In this document: piece by piece, positions 42,562 through 51,435 of the stretch
Numbering within the stretch: position 1 is the stretch's first letter
Layout: every line of letters starts with the position of its first letter
Source: MPNO01 sp965205995
Lineage (GTDB): Bacteria > Pseudomonadota > Alphaproteobacteria > MPNO01
NCBI GenBank assembly: GCA_965205995.1
Contig: OZ242200.1
Span: 62,001 to 126,000 of the forward strand
Direction of reading: 5' to 3'
Length of the DNA stretch: 64,000 nucleotides
Translations under genes and position numbers: made by a program
The notes under the pieces: model-generated
Databases searched by the model: none
Seen by the model: only the letters and a program-made list of their open reading frames with translations
What the model was told of the DNA's origin: nothing

Positions 42562-43368
42562 ATGTCCGTCGTACTCAATGTGCAGGGCCTCGAAAAGAGC
42601 TTCGGCGCCGTCATCGCGGCCCACAACATCAACGTGACCATCGAGGAGGGCGAAACGGTCGGCGTGATCGGAGCCAACGGCGCCGGCAAGACGACCTTCG
42701 TCAACATGGTCACCGGCTACCTGCCGCCGACCGACGGGAAGATCGAGTTCATGGGCCGCGACATCCGCGGCCGGTCGGTGCGCCAGATCACCCGGCTCGG
42801 GCTCTGCCGCTCGTTCCAGGTCCCGCAGGTGTTCCTGTCGGAATCCGTGTTCAGCAATTTGATGATTGCCTTCGGCATCTCCGAGCATGACGGGTTGGGC
42901 CTGCTCGGCGCGCTGATGCGGGACGACCGCGCCGACCGGGTCGATCGGCATCTCGTCCGCTACCAGATCGCCGATTATCGCGATGTCGCGGGGTCGGCCC
43001 TGCCGCAGGGCGTGCGCAAGCTGCTCGACATCTCGATGGCGACCGTCCGCAAACCGAAGCTGTTGATGCTCGACGAGCCGACCAGCGGCATCAGCGCCGA
43101 GGAGAAGTTCGGCATCATGGACATCCTGATGCAGGCGCTGAAGGAGGAGGAGACGACGGTCCTGTTCATCGAGCACGACATGGAGATCGTCGAGCGCTAT
43201 GTCTCGCGCGTGCTCGCCTTCTCGCAGGGCGAGATCATCTGCGACGCACCGACCGAGGAGGCGATGGTCGATCCCCTGGTGCAGGAATTCGTCATCGGCA
43301 AGGAATACCACCGCGCGCGCTCCGGCAACGGGGGCGGGAACGGGACCGGCGAAGGGGGGGATTGCTGA
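42562..43368 (+). CDS. ABC ATP-binding subunit, LivG type, importer 1
   Basis: 268 residues from the ATG at 42562, five bases after the previous stop. Walker A is GANGAGKTT (near residue 36), Walker B is KLLMLDEP and the switch histidine is in FIEHDMEIV. The signature reads LPQGVRK rather than LSGGQ, a loosened form often seen in LivG. A C-terminal Gly/Asn-rich tail (GNGGGNGTGEGGD) is unusual. Confidence 0.92.
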   Translation: MSVVLNVQGLEKSFGAVIAAHNINVTIEEGETVGVIGANGAGKTTFVNMVTGYLPPTDGKIEFMGRDIRGRSVRQITRLGLCRSFQVPQVFLSESVFSNLMIAFGISEHDGLGLLGALMRDDRADRVDRHLVRYQIADYRDVAGSALPQGVRKLLDISMATVRKPKLLMLDEPTSGISAEEKFGIMDILMQALKEEETTVLFIEHDMEIVERYVSRVLAFSQGEIICDAPTEEAMVDPLVQEFVIGKEYHRARSGNGGGNGTGEGGDC

Positions 43369-44012
43369 TGCTCACCGTCAAGGATGTCGACGTCAGCATC
43401 GGCGCCACCGAGATCCTGCGCGGCGTCAGCCTGACCGTCCCCTCGGGTTCGATGTGCGGGCTGATCGGCCGCAACGGCGCCGGCAAGACCACCGTCATGC
43501 GCGCGATCATGGGCGCGCTCAAGCTGCAACAGGGAACGATCGGGTTCGAGGATGTCGATCTCGGCGCCTCGCACGCCTATCGGCGCGCCCATCTCGGCAT
43601 CGGCTTCATGCCGGAGGACCGCCGCCTGGTGCCCGAGCTCACGGCGGAAGAGAACATCATGCTGCCGGTGTGGTCGACCAAATCCGAAGGCGCGGAAGAG
43701 CGCCTCGAATGGATCTACGGTCTGATGCCGGAGGTGGAAGCGTTCAGAAATCGCGGCGCGACGACGCTTTCCGGCGGACAGCAGAAATTCGTCGCCTTCG
43801 CCCGCGCCATCATGTGCGGCACCAAGCTGCTGCTGCTCGACGAGCCGAGCGAGGGAATCGCGCCGGTTTTCGCCCGGCGGATGGTCGAAATCATGGCGAG
43901 CCTCAAGGAAGAGGGCGAGTCGGTCCTGGTCGCGGAATCGAACGACGTTCACATCGCGCCTTTGCTCGACGATACATTCGTCATCGAACGCGGCAGCATC
44001 GTCCCGCACTGA
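43368..44012 (+). CDS. ABC ATP-binding subunit, LivF type, importer 1
   Basis: 214 residues. The ATG overlaps the LivG-type stop by one base. Walker A GRNGAGKTT, signature LSGGQQK, Walker B LLLLDEP. It lies slightly below usual LivF length (about 235) and lacks the common C-terminal extension. It ends the first importer operon; the second binding-protein gene begins 168 bp on. Confidence 0.92.
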   Translation: MLTVKDVDVSIGATEILRGVSLTVPSGSMCGLIGRNGAGKTTVMRAIMGALKLQQGTIGFEDVDLGASHAYRRAHLGIGFMPEDRRLVPELTAEENIMLPVWSTKSEGAEERLEWIYGLMPEVEAFRNRGATTLSGGQQKFVAFARAIMCGTKLLLLDEPSEGIAPVFARRMVEIMASLKEEGESVLVAESNDVHIAPLLDDTFVIERGSIVPH

Positions 44013-44180
44013 ACGGCGGGCGGTCTTCCGGCGGCCCTTTCCCGGCGCTTCCGATCCACAGGCGTTTGTGCTAGCGTTTTGGGCGACTTGCGAAAATCCG
44101 TCCGCGATCGGCCGCGCAAAACGGTAAGTAAAGACGATAAGGATCGGCCTCGCGGAGTCCTATGGGAAGGGAGGCCCTCC

Positions 44181-45452
44181 ATGCGGACTATATCGAAATT
44201 CAGGATTCACGCGTGGGTCCTCGGCGCGCTCGCGGCCGGGACCATGGCGTTCGGCGCCGCCGCGGCCCCGCCGCCGGGGGCGCCCAAGGCGATCAAGGTG
44301 GCGTTCGTCGACTTCTTCTCGGGCGGCGCGGCCGTGTTCGGCGTGTCCGGGAAGGGGACGTCCGAGCTGCTGGTCGCCACGTGGAACAAGGAAGGCGGCA
44401 TCGGCGGCGTTCCGATCGACCTCGTGCTGGTCGACGAGGGCGGCGGCCCGAAGAAGCAGGTTTCCGAGCTCCGGCGCCTGGTCCTCGACGAGAAGGTGGA
44501 CGCCGTCGTCGGCTACACCTCCAGCGGCAACTGCCTCGCCATCGCGCCGGTGGCCGAGGAGTTGAAGGTGCTGACGGTGGTGCATATCTGCGGCACCCAC
44601 CGCCTGACCGAGGACCGCAAGCTGAAATACGTATTCAGGACGTCGGCCAACCAGGCCGCCGACAGCGTCGCGCTGGCCCGGTACGTCCTTGCGGTGAAGC
44701 CGGACCTCAAGACCATAGCCGGTGCCAACGAGGACTATGCCTGGGGCCGCGATTCCTGGGAGGCGTTCAAGATCGCGATCCAGCGCCTCAAGCCCGATGT
44801 AAAGGTCGTTGGCGAGCTCTGGACCAAGTTCCAGGCCGGCGAATACTCGGCGGAGATCTCCCGCCTGCTGGCGGCGAGGCCCGACGCGATCCACTCCAGT
44901 TTCTGGGGCGGCGGGCTGATCACCTTCATCAAGCAGGCGGAGCCCCGCGGGCTGTTCGACCAAAGCCTGGTGCTTCTCAGCACCGGCGAGCAGGTGCTGC
45001 AGAATGTCGGGCGTTCGATGCCCGACGGCGTCGTCGCGGCGCCGCGTGCGACCGCCGGGTATTTCGCCGACGAGGGAAGTGCGGAGCACAAGGCGTTCGT
45101 CGACGCGGTCTACAAGCACAACAAGCGTTACCCCGACTATCCCGCCTACCGCACCTACCAGGCATGGTCCGGGTTGAAGTTCGCCTATGAGAAGGCGATC
45201 AAGCAGGCTGGGCGCTGGCCGACCACCGAAGAGGTCATCAAGGCCTTCGAGGGGCTGAGCTGGGAAACGCCGAGCGGCACCATCACCATGCGGTCCGACC
45301 ACCAGGCGGTCCATGGCGGGCTGGTCGGCACGACCAAGTTCTCGAAGAAGCACGGATTCGCGATCCTTGAGAACATCGTCCGGCACAAGGCGGAGGACAT
45401 CACCCCGCCGCTCGGGACCAAGACCCTCGACTGGGTCCGTGCAATAAAGTAG
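44181..45452 (+). CDS. ABC transporter substrate-binding protein, importer 2
   Basis: 423 residues. Signal peptide RIHAWVLGALAAGTMAFGAA, then KVAFVDFFSGGAAVFGVSGK and DEGGGPKKQVSELRRLV, the Peripla_BP_6 pattern. It has the same block order as the protein at 39232, with many shared motifs (NEDYAWGRDSWEAFK compared with NQNYAWGQDSWRDFN). A purine-rich GGGAAGGGAGG precedes the ATG. Ligand probably related to that of importer 1. Confidence 0.92.
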   Translation: MRTISKFRIHAWVLGALAAGTMAFGAAAAPPPGAPKAIKVAFVDFFSGGAAVFGVSGKGTSELLVATWNKEGGIGGVPIDLVLVDEGGGPKKQVSELRRLVLDEKVDAVVGYTSSGNCLAIAPVAEELKVLTVVHICGTHRLTEDRKLKYVFRTSANQAADSVALARYVLAVKPDLKTIAGANEDYAWGRDSWEAFKIAIQRLKPDVKVVGELWTKFQAGEYSAEISRLLAARPDAIHSSFWGGGLITFIKQAEPRGLFDQSLVLLSTGEQVLQNVGRSMPDGVVAAPRATAGYFADEGSAEHKAFVDAVYKHNKRYPDYPAYRTYQAWSGLKFAYEKAIKQAGRWPTTEEVIKAFEGLSWETPSGTITMRSDHQAVHGGLVGTTKFSKKHGFAILENIVRHKAEDITPPLGTKTLDWVRAIK

Positions 45453-45482
45453 CCGGCCGTTTCGCGGTCGCCCGAACCGATG

Positions 45483-45509
45483 CGCGAGGGGGGTGCACCC
45501 CCCCTCGCG
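45483..45509 (+). promoter_or_regulatory. Very stable hairpin between binding-protein and permease genes, importer 2
   Basis: CGCGAGGGGGG (45483-45493) and CCCCCCTCGCG (45499-45509) form a perfect 11-bp stem with loop TGCAC. No T run follows, so it fits a processing or stabilising element better than a terminator. Confidence 0.75.
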
Positions 45510-45560
45510 GCCCTCGTTCGGGCGGCCGACTAGGGGACGACGGGAAGGCTCCGGCTCAAG

Positions 45561-46457
45561 ATGAATCTGCTCACGATCATCGTCTTCGATGCGATCAACT
45601 ACGCGGCGACGCTGTTTCTGCTGTCCGTCGGGTTGACCGTCGTCTTCGGCGTCATGCGGATCCTCAACGTCTCGCATGGCGGCATCTATGCGCTCGGCGC
45701 CTATATGGGCACCTGGCTCGCGCTCTGGGCGCTCGATATCGGGCTGCCGCCGGCGTTTACCTATTTGATGCTGTTACTTGGCGCGCTGATCATCGGTTTC
45801 CTCGCCGGGCCGATCATAGAACGCCTGCTGTTGCGCCGCATCTACGGCAGCGACATGCATATCCAGCTGCTGCTCACCTTCTCGATCCTGCTGATCCTCG
45901 ATGACGGGATGAAGCTGATCTGGGGGATGGAGCCGCTGTTCATCAGCGAACCTTACTCGATGCTCGGCCGGTTCAGGGTCGGCGGAATCCTGTACCCCTG
46001 GTACGACTTCGTGCTGGTCGGCGTATCGGTCGCCTTCGGCGGGGCGCTGGTGTGGATGGTGCGCGCCACCCGCTTCGGCAAGCTCGTCATTGCGGTGATC
46101 AACGACCGCGAGGTGAGCCAGGCCATCGGCATCAACGTCAACCTGGTCTTCACGGTCGCGTTCACGGTCGGTGCGCTGGCCGCGGCGCTCGGCGGAGCGT
46201 TCGTCGCGCCCAAGATCGCCGTCGTGCCCCAATTCGCGCTCGAGGTGGTCGTGCTCGCCTTCGCGGTGATCGCCATCGGTGGGATGGGCAGTATCGAGGG
46301 CGCGGCGATCGGTGCGGTCGTCGTCAGCCTCGCGCGTGCGCTGGCGATCCACCTGGCGCCCGAGCTCGAGCTCATTATGGTCTATCTGATCATGATCCTG
46401 GTGCTGGTGTTCCGGCCGCAGGGCCTCTTCGGCGAAGAGGAGCTGCGAAGAATATGA
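45561..46457 (+). CDS. ABC permease, LivH type, importer 2
   Basis: 298 residues from an ATG at 45561. SVGLTVVFGVMRILNVSHGG and AFAVIAIGGMGSIEGAAIG mirror the importer 1 protein. About eight transmembrane segments. Coupled to the next gene by an ATGA overlap. The order binding protein-H-M-G-F is the same in both operons, consistent with duplication of the whole unit. Confidence 0.93.
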   Translation: MNLLTIIVFDAINYAATLFLLSVGLTVVFGVMRILNVSHGGIYALGAYMGTWLALWALDIGLPPAFTYLMLLLGALIIGFLAGPIIERLLLRRIYGSDMHIQLLLTFSILLILDDGMKLIWGMEPLFISEPYSMLGRFRVGGILYPWYDFVLVGVSVAFGGALVWMVRATRFGKLVIAVINDREVSQAIGINVNLVFTVAFTVGALAAALGGAFVAPKIAVVPQFALEVVVLAFAVIAIGGMGSIEGAAIGAVVVSLARALAIHLAPELELIMVYLIMILVLVFRPQGLFGEEELRRI

Positions 46458-47422
46458 TGAACTGGAGAGCCTTGCCGCGCGCCGGCGTGGTCGCGGCCGC
46501 CCTGTTGATCCTGCTGCCGCCCTTGCTGCCCGGCTGGATCCTGTTCGTCCTGACCAAGGCGATGTTCATGTTCATCGCCGTGATGGGGGTCTCGGTCCTG
46601 CTGCGCGGCGGGCTCCTCACCTTCGGCCACGCGCTCTATTACGCGACGGGCGCCTACGCGGTCGGGTTCAGCGTCAAGTGGCTCGGCGTCCAGGAGCTGC
46701 TCATTCTGATTCCGCTCGGAGCGCTCGCGGGTTTCATCATGGCCGCGCTGGTCGGGGTGGTCATGGCGCGCTACCGCGAGGTCTTCTTCGCCATGCTGAA
46801 CCTCGCCTTCTCGATGATACTGTTCGGCGCCCTGCTCAAGCTCTACTGGATCACCGGCGGCACCGACGGGCTCGCGATCGGCAGGGCGACGCTCGCCGGG
46901 ATCACACTGCCAGGCGACAGCTACGGCTACTATTATTTCTCGCTGACCATGGTGGGTATCGTCACGCTCGTGGTCTACCGGTTCATGGCCTCGCCCGCCG
47001 GGTATTTCCTTCGGGCGATGTACGACAACGAGATCCGCATCGAATATTCCGGCGTCGCGGTTCGCCAGGTGGTCTACCGGACCTATCTGCTCGCCGGCAC
47101 GCTGGGCGGGGTGGCGGGCGTGCTGGCGGCGTTCACCATCGGCCACATCGTCCCGGAGGACGCTTTCTGGATCCAGTCCGGCGAGTTCGTCTTCGTCGCC
47201 CTGCTCGGCGGTTTCACCGGCGTGCCCGGGCCGATGCTGGGGGCGCTGGTCTTCGAATTCCTCCAGACCTACGCGTCGAAATATTTCCCGCTCGCCTGGC
47301 AGATGATGATGGGGATCATCATGCTGCTGTTGATCCTGTTCCAACCGGGCGGGCTGTGGGCGATCTATCAGCAGATCGAGGCGCGGTTCACCGGGAAAGA
47401 CAGAGGGGGCGACCATCACTGA
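46454..47422 (+). CDS. ABC permease, LivM type, importer 2
   Basis: 322 residues. VSVLLRGGLLTFGHALYYAT, ARYREVFFAMLNLAFSMILF and GVPGPMLGALVFEFLQTYAS match LivM and its importer 1 paralogue. The last codons overlap the presumed start of the LivG-type gene. Confidence 0.93.
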   Translation: MMNWRALPRAGVVAAALLILLPPLLPGWILFVLTKAMFMFIAVMGVSVLLRGGLLTFGHALYYATGAYAVGFSVKWLGVQELLILIPLGALAGFIMAALVGVVMARYREVFFAMLNLAFSMILFGALLKLYWITGGTDGLAIGRATLAGITLPGDSYGYYYFSLTMVGIVTLVVYRFMASPAGYFLRAMYDNEIRIEYSGVAVRQVVYRTYLLAGTLGGVAGVLAAFTIGHIVPEDAFWIQSGEFVFVALLGGFTGVPGPMLGALVFEFLQTYASKYFPLAWQMMMGIIMLLLILFQPGGLWAIYQQIEARFTGKDRGGDHH

Positions 47423-48170
47423 GACCACCCCCATCCTGCGGACCGTCGACATCAACCGCTCTTTCGGCGCGGTCGTCGCCGCCGACGGCCTCAACATAGC
47501 GGTCGACAGCGGCGAGCTGGTGGGCATCGTCGGCGCCAACGGATCGGGCAAGACGACGTTCCTCAACCTGATCACCGGCTATCTCAAGCCCGATAGCGGC
47601 CGCATCCTGGTCATGGGCCAGGACACGACGGATCTCGCCCCGCGCGAACTCACCAAGCGCGGCGTCGCGCGCTCGTTCCAGATCCCGCAGCTCTACACAA
47701 ACATGACCGTCTTCGAGGGCGTGCTGCTCTCGCTTGCCGCCGCCTCGGGCGAATCGAGCGGGTTCTGGAGGCCCCTATACCGCGATCCCTGGCAGCAGGA
47801 GGCGCGGGATATTCTCGAGCGGTTCGGCCTCGAATTCTATACCCACCGGCCGGTGAGCGAGCTGCCCGAGGGCGGGCGCAAGCTCCTCGACATCGCGCTT
47901 TCCTTCGCCCTGAAACCCACGCTGCTGGTGATGGACGAGCCGACCAGCGGGGTCAGCATCGAGGACAAGTTCCAGGTCATGGACACGCTGGTCGGCGTAT
48001 TGCGGGAAGGCGACATCACGACGATCTTCGTCGAGCACGACATGGATGTAGTGCAGCGCTACGGAAAGCGGGTCCTGGTCTTCGATACCGGCCGTGTGGT
48101 GGCCGACGGCGAGCCGGAGAGCGTGCTGGCCGAGCCCGAGGTCAGGCGCGCTGTGCTCGGGCACGAATGA
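47415..48170 (+). CDS. ABC ATP-binding subunit, LivG type, importer 2; no canonical start codon
   Basis: 251 residues if it begins at ATC 47415, the position that gives the normal LivG N-terminus (TETTPILRTVDINRSFGAVV). GAGGGGG lies five bases upstream and the codon overlaps the LivM-type stop. No ATG, GTG or TTG exists in frame before Walker A; the CTG at 47436 is an alternative. The GTG at 47520 lies five codons before the Walker A motif GANGSGKTT and would delete the first strands. Walker B LLVMDEP; signature LPEGGRK. Either a rare start codon or a base error. Confidence 0.85.
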   Translation: MTETTPILRTVDINRSFGAVVAADGLNIAVDSGELVGIVGANGSGKTTFLNLITGYLKPDSGRILVMGQDTTDLAPRELTKRGVARSFQIPQLYTNMTVFEGVLLSLAAASGESSGFWRPLYRDPWQQEARDILERFGLEFYTHRPVSELPEGGRKLLDIALSFALKPTLLVMDEPTSGVSIEDKFQVMDTLVGVLREGDITTIFVEHDMDVVQRYGKRVLVFDTGRVVADGEPESVLAEPEVRRAVLGHE

Positions 48171-48171
48171 C

Positions 48172-48855
48172 ATGCTGAAACTTGGCGATATCAGGGTGAC
48201 GATCAAGACCTTCGTGATCCTGCGCGGAATAAGCCTCGATATCCCCGAGGGCGGGATGGTCGCGCTGGTGGGCCGCAACGGCGCCGGCAAGACGACGACC
48301 CTCAAGAGCATCATGGGGCTGGTGCCGGTGGTCGGCGGCAGCATCGATCTCGACGGCGAGAACCTGCTCGATGTGCCGGGGCATCACCGGGCCCGGAGGG
48401 GCATCGGCTATATGCCCGAGGACCGCCGCCTGATCGGCTCGCTGACGGTCGAGGACAACATCCTGCTGCCCGCCTGGGCGGCCAAGATGGCGAACGCCGA
48501 GGAGCGGCTGCGCTACATCTACGACCGGATGCCCGATCTCTCGCCGCTGGTGAACCGGCGCGCTTCGATGCTGAGCGGCGGGCAGCAGAAGATGGCGGCT
48601 CTCGCGCGTTCGTTGATGAGCGGCACCAAGCTCTTGCTGCTGGACGAGCCGTTCGAGGGGCTGTCGCCCGGGCTGGGGGACAAGCTCGGCGAGACCATCC
48701 GCCAGCTCCAGCAGGACGGGCTCACCGTGCTGATGGCCGAATCGGACGACAAGCGCATCGAATTCGTTCAACAGACCTACATGATCGAACGCGGCCAGAA
48801 CGTCGACGAACCGGCGGGGAGAGGGTCTCCCTCTCGCTCAACGGGAAACCCATAG
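48172..48855 (+). CDS. ABC ATP-binding subunit, LivF type, importer 2
   Basis: 227 residues. ATG one base after the LivG-type stop. Walker A GRNGAGKTT, signature LSGGQQK, Walker B LLLLDEP and switch region MAESDDKRIEF. The last 20 or so residues (DEPAGRGSPSRSTGNP) are low-complexity, extend beyond the importer 1 paralogue and run toward the signal peptide of the next gene. Last gene of importer 2. Confidence 0.92.
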   Translation: MLKLGDIRVTIKTFVILRGISLDIPEGGMVALVGRNGAGKTTTLKSIMGLVPVVGGSIDLDGENLLDVPGHHRARRGIGYMPEDRRLIGSLTVEDNILLPAWAAKMANAEERLRYIYDRMPDLSPLVNRRASMLSGGQQKMAALARSLMSGTKLLLLDEPFEGLSPGLGDKLGETIRQLQQDGLTVLMAESDDKRIEFVQQTYMIERGQNVDEPAGRGSPSRSTGNP

Positions 48856-48884
48856 GTCAGGGAGCGCAGAGGCCGCGCGCGTTC

Positions 48885-49658
48885 CTGGCCGGGCTGCTGG
48901 CGGCGCTTGCGTTGGCGTTCGCCGCGCCCGCTTCGTCCGCGGAACGGATCAGGATCGGTATCGAGGCCGCCTATCCGCCGTTCAGCGCGGTCTCTCCCGA
49001 CGGCAAATTTATCGGCTTCGACATCGATATCGCGCGCGCCCTGTGCCGGGAAACGGGCGCGGAATGCACCCTGGTTCGCCAGGACTGGGACGGGATCATT
49101 CCCGCCCTCCTCGCCGGCAAGTTCGATGCGATCTTGGCTTCGATGGCGATCACCGAGGAACGCAGGAAAAAGGTCGCCTTCACCGACAGGTACTACAACA
49201 CCCCGGCCAAATTCGCCCGCAGGACGGGCTCGGGGATCGCCATCGACGCCAAGGGCATGGCCGGCAGGACAATCGGGGTGCAACGCGCCACCGTTCACGA
49301 CGACTTCGTCACCCAGGTCTTCGGCGAGAGCGCCCGCATCATGCGCTACGGCACACAGGAAGCGGCTTTCCGGGATGCCGCCGCCGGCAAGCTGGACCTG
49401 CTGCTCGCCGGCTCGGTGGTGCTGTCGAGCGGCTTCCTCGCGACCGAAATGGGCAAGGGATGGGAGTTCGCGGGCCCCGACTTCACCGACGCCAAGTATT
49501 TCGGCGTCGGCGCCGGAATTGCGGTGCGCAAGCAAGACGCGGAATTGCTCGGGAAGCTGAACAAGGCGCTCCGGGCGATCCTGCGCAACGGTGTCTACAA
49601 GGCGATCAACGACAAGTATTTCGACTTCAACGTCTATGGCGAGCCGCTGCCCCGATAG
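48885..49658 (+). CDS. Periplasmic amino-acid-type substrate-binding protein (PBP type 2)
   Basis: About 257 residues. The mature part opens RIRIGIEAAYPPFSAVSPDG and includes GFDIDIARALCRETGAEC and DWDGIIPALLAGKFDAILAS, the SBP_bac_3 pattern of polar amino acid or opine binders. A hydrophobic signal (AGLLAALALAFAAPASSA) precedes it, but no ATG, GTG or TTG lies in frame upstream of it. CTG 48885 is the simplest start; ATA 48852, overlapping the previous TAG, is another. No cognate permease of this class is adjacent. Confidence 0.85.
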   Translation: MAGLLAALALAFAAPASSAERIRIGIEAAYPPFSAVSPDGKFIGFDIDIARALCRETGAECTLVRQDWDGIIPALLAGKFDAILASMAITEERRKKVAFTDRYYNTPAKFARRTGSGIAIDAKGMAGRTIGVQRATVHDDFVTQVFGESARIMRYGTQEAAFRDAAAGKLDLLLAGSVVLSSGFLATEMGKGWEFAGPDFTDAKYFGVGAGIAVRKQDAELLGKLNKALRAILRNGVYKAINDKYFDFNVYGEPLPR

Positions 49659-49715
49659 CGCCGCCGCCCGCGACGCCGACAGATTCATCGGGCCGCGTCG
49701 CATGCCGCCTGTACA

Positions 49716-50405
49716 ATGGACAGAGCCATGAAAAATGACGAACGCCGCCTGATCCAACGCCTGGAAGCGCTCGACACCTGCGCAATATCCGATGCGCTGG
49801 ATGCGCTGGGATTGCCTTGCGCGGTCACCGGCATCGCGGCGCAGACGACGAACAAGCGCATCGCCGGGCGGGCGGTCACGGTCAAGCTGACCGACCGCAA
49901 ACCGGAGACCGCGGCGATCCGGCATCTGTGCAGCGGCGCGGTCGATTCGGCCGGGTCGGGTCACGTCCTGGTCATCGAACAGCGCACCGGTATCGATGCC
50001 GCCGGGTGGGGCGGCGTGCTGTCCAACGCGGCGCAGGCGGCGGGCATCGAAGGGGTGATCGTGGAGGGGCCGGCGCGGGATATCGACGAGGCGGCCGAGC
50101 TCGGCTTCCCGGTCTATGCCCGCGGCACAACCGCGCGGACGGCGCGCGGGCGGATCCACGAAGAGGGTTTCAATATCGACATCGCCGTCGGAGAATTGAC
50201 CGTGCGTCCGGGCGACCTGATCATCGCCGACCGCAGCGGGGTCGCGGCGATACCGTCCGACCGCGCGGAGGAGGTCCTCGGCAAGGCCGAAGCGATCGTC
50301 GCCAGGGAACAGGCGATGACCGGGGCGGTCAGGCGCGGCGAACCGGTGAGCAAGGTCATGGGTGCGTCCTACGAACGCATGCTGCAACAGGGTGGAGGGG
50401 GCTGA
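49716..50405 (+). CDS. RraA/HMG-CHA aldolase family protein
   Basis: 229 residues; ATG 49716 or, four codons later, 49728. CAISDALDALGLPCAVTGI and GWGGVLSNAAQAAGIEG then EGPARDIDE reproduce the RraA/4-hydroxy-4-methyl-2-oxoglutarate aldolase motif, with the Arg-Asp pair that binds pyruvate enolate and metal. The catabolic aldolase cleaves the last intermediate of the protocatechuate/gallate 4,5-cleavage path. The next gene, a LigB-type dioxygenase, begins in its stop codon, which favours the aldolase role over RNase E regulation. Confidence 0.88.
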   Translation: MDRAMKNDERRLIQRLEALDTCAISDALDALGLPCAVTGIAAQTTNKRIAGRAVTVKLTDRKPETAAIRHLCSGAVDSAGSGHVLVIEQRTGIDAAGWGGVLSNAAQAAGIEGVIVEGPARDIDEAAELGFPVYARGTTARTARGRIHEEGFNIDIAVGELTVRPGDLIIADRSGVAAIPSDRAEEVLGKAEAIVAREQAMTGAVRRGEPVSKVMGASYERMLQQGGGG

Positions 50406-51415
50406 TGGCGGACGTCGTTCTCGGAATGTGGACAACGCACGGTCCGACCCTGAACACGACGCCCGATCAATGGGGTGAGCGGGTCAAATTCGATCTGGTG
50501 AACGACCACTGGTTCAAGGGGGAGAGTTTCACTTTCGACGAGCTGCTCGAACGGCGCGCGGGGGAAGACATTGCCGCGTGGATCACCGATGACGAACGCC
50601 AGCGGCGCTACGACGCGTGTCAGACCGGCATCAAGGCGCTCGCCGACAAGTGGGAGGAGGTCGCGCCGGATGCCTGCGTCATTCTCGGCAACGATCAGCG
50701 CGAACTGTTCCTTGAGGACATCCAGCCGACCTTCACCGTCTATCGCGGCGAAACCTTCTACAACCAGCCTACCAGCGACGAGCAGCGGGCCAAGTTGGCG
50801 CCCGGGGTCGCGGATGCGGAGTGGGCCTACCGGCCAAAGCACCATACCGTCTATCCGGGCCTGCCCGATCTGGCCGAAATCGTCTTCGAGCGCGCCATGG
50901 AGGAGGGGTTCGATCTCGCGGCGTCGAGTGAGTGGCTCCGCCACGAGAACCATCGCCATGTCGGCACGCCGCACGCGTTCAGCTTCATCCTGCGCCGGAT
51001 CATGCGCGACCGCGCGGTGCCCACCTTGCCGGTGATCGCCAACACCTTCTATCCGCCGAACCAGCCGACCGCGCGGCGTTGTTTCGACTTCGGCGCGATG
51101 ATCGGCCGCGCGATCCGCGATTGGGATTCGCCCGCCCGCGTCGCCGTCGTCGGGTCCGGCGGCATGTCGCATTTCTGTGTCGACGAGGATCTCGACCAAC
51201 GATTCCTCGAGGCATTCTGCGACCGCAACGAAGACGCGCTCTGCGGCATCGAGCAGGTTTTGCTGCAATCCGGCTCTTCCGAGCTCCGCAACTGGATCGT
51301 CGCGGCCGGCGTGTTGTTCGGCACCGAGCTCGGCGGCGACGTCATCGACTACGTGCCCTGCTACCGGTCGCTGGCGGGAACCGGAACCGCCAACGCCTTC
51401 GTCTGCTGGACCTGA
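50405..51415 (+). CDS. Class III extradiol dioxygenase (LigB/protocatechuate 4,5-dioxygenase beta-like)
   Basis: 336 residues. The candidate Fe(II) histidines are in THGPTLN near the N-terminus and in YRPKHHTVYPGLPDL, and the catalytic His region is ENHRHVGTPHAFSF. The C-terminal VGSGGMSHFCVDEDL is typical of LigB. No LigA-type small subunit is fused or adjacent. It opens a catechol- or gallate-type ring next to the hydroxylated carbon. Start overlaps the aldolase stop by one base, and an FAD hydroxylase follows 20 bp downstream. Confidence 0.9.
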   Translation: MADVVLGMWTTHGPTLNTTPDQWGERVKFDLVNDHWFKGESFTFDELLERRAGEDIAAWITDDERQRRYDACQTGIKALADKWEEVAPDACVILGNDQRELFLEDIQPTFTVYRGETFYNQPTSDEQRAKLAPGVADAEWAYRPKHHTVYPGLPDLAEIVFERAMEEGFDLAASSEWLRHENHRHVGTPHAFSFILRRIMRDRAVPTLPVIANTFYPPNQPTARRCFDFGAMIGRAIRDWDSPARVAVVGSGGMSHFCVDEDLDQRFLEAFCDRNEDALCGIEQVLLQSGSSELRNWIVAAGVLFGTELGGDVIDYVPCYRSLAGTGTANAFVCWT

Positions 51416-51435
51416 CGATGCCCCGCGGTCGATAG

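Noticed and set aside
42562..43368. Degenerate LivG signature (LPQG/LPEG instead of LSGG) as a novel feature
   Set aside because: Many LivG-type subunits have a loosened L-P-x-G signature; the partner LivF subunits keep LSGGQ, so one normal site remains.
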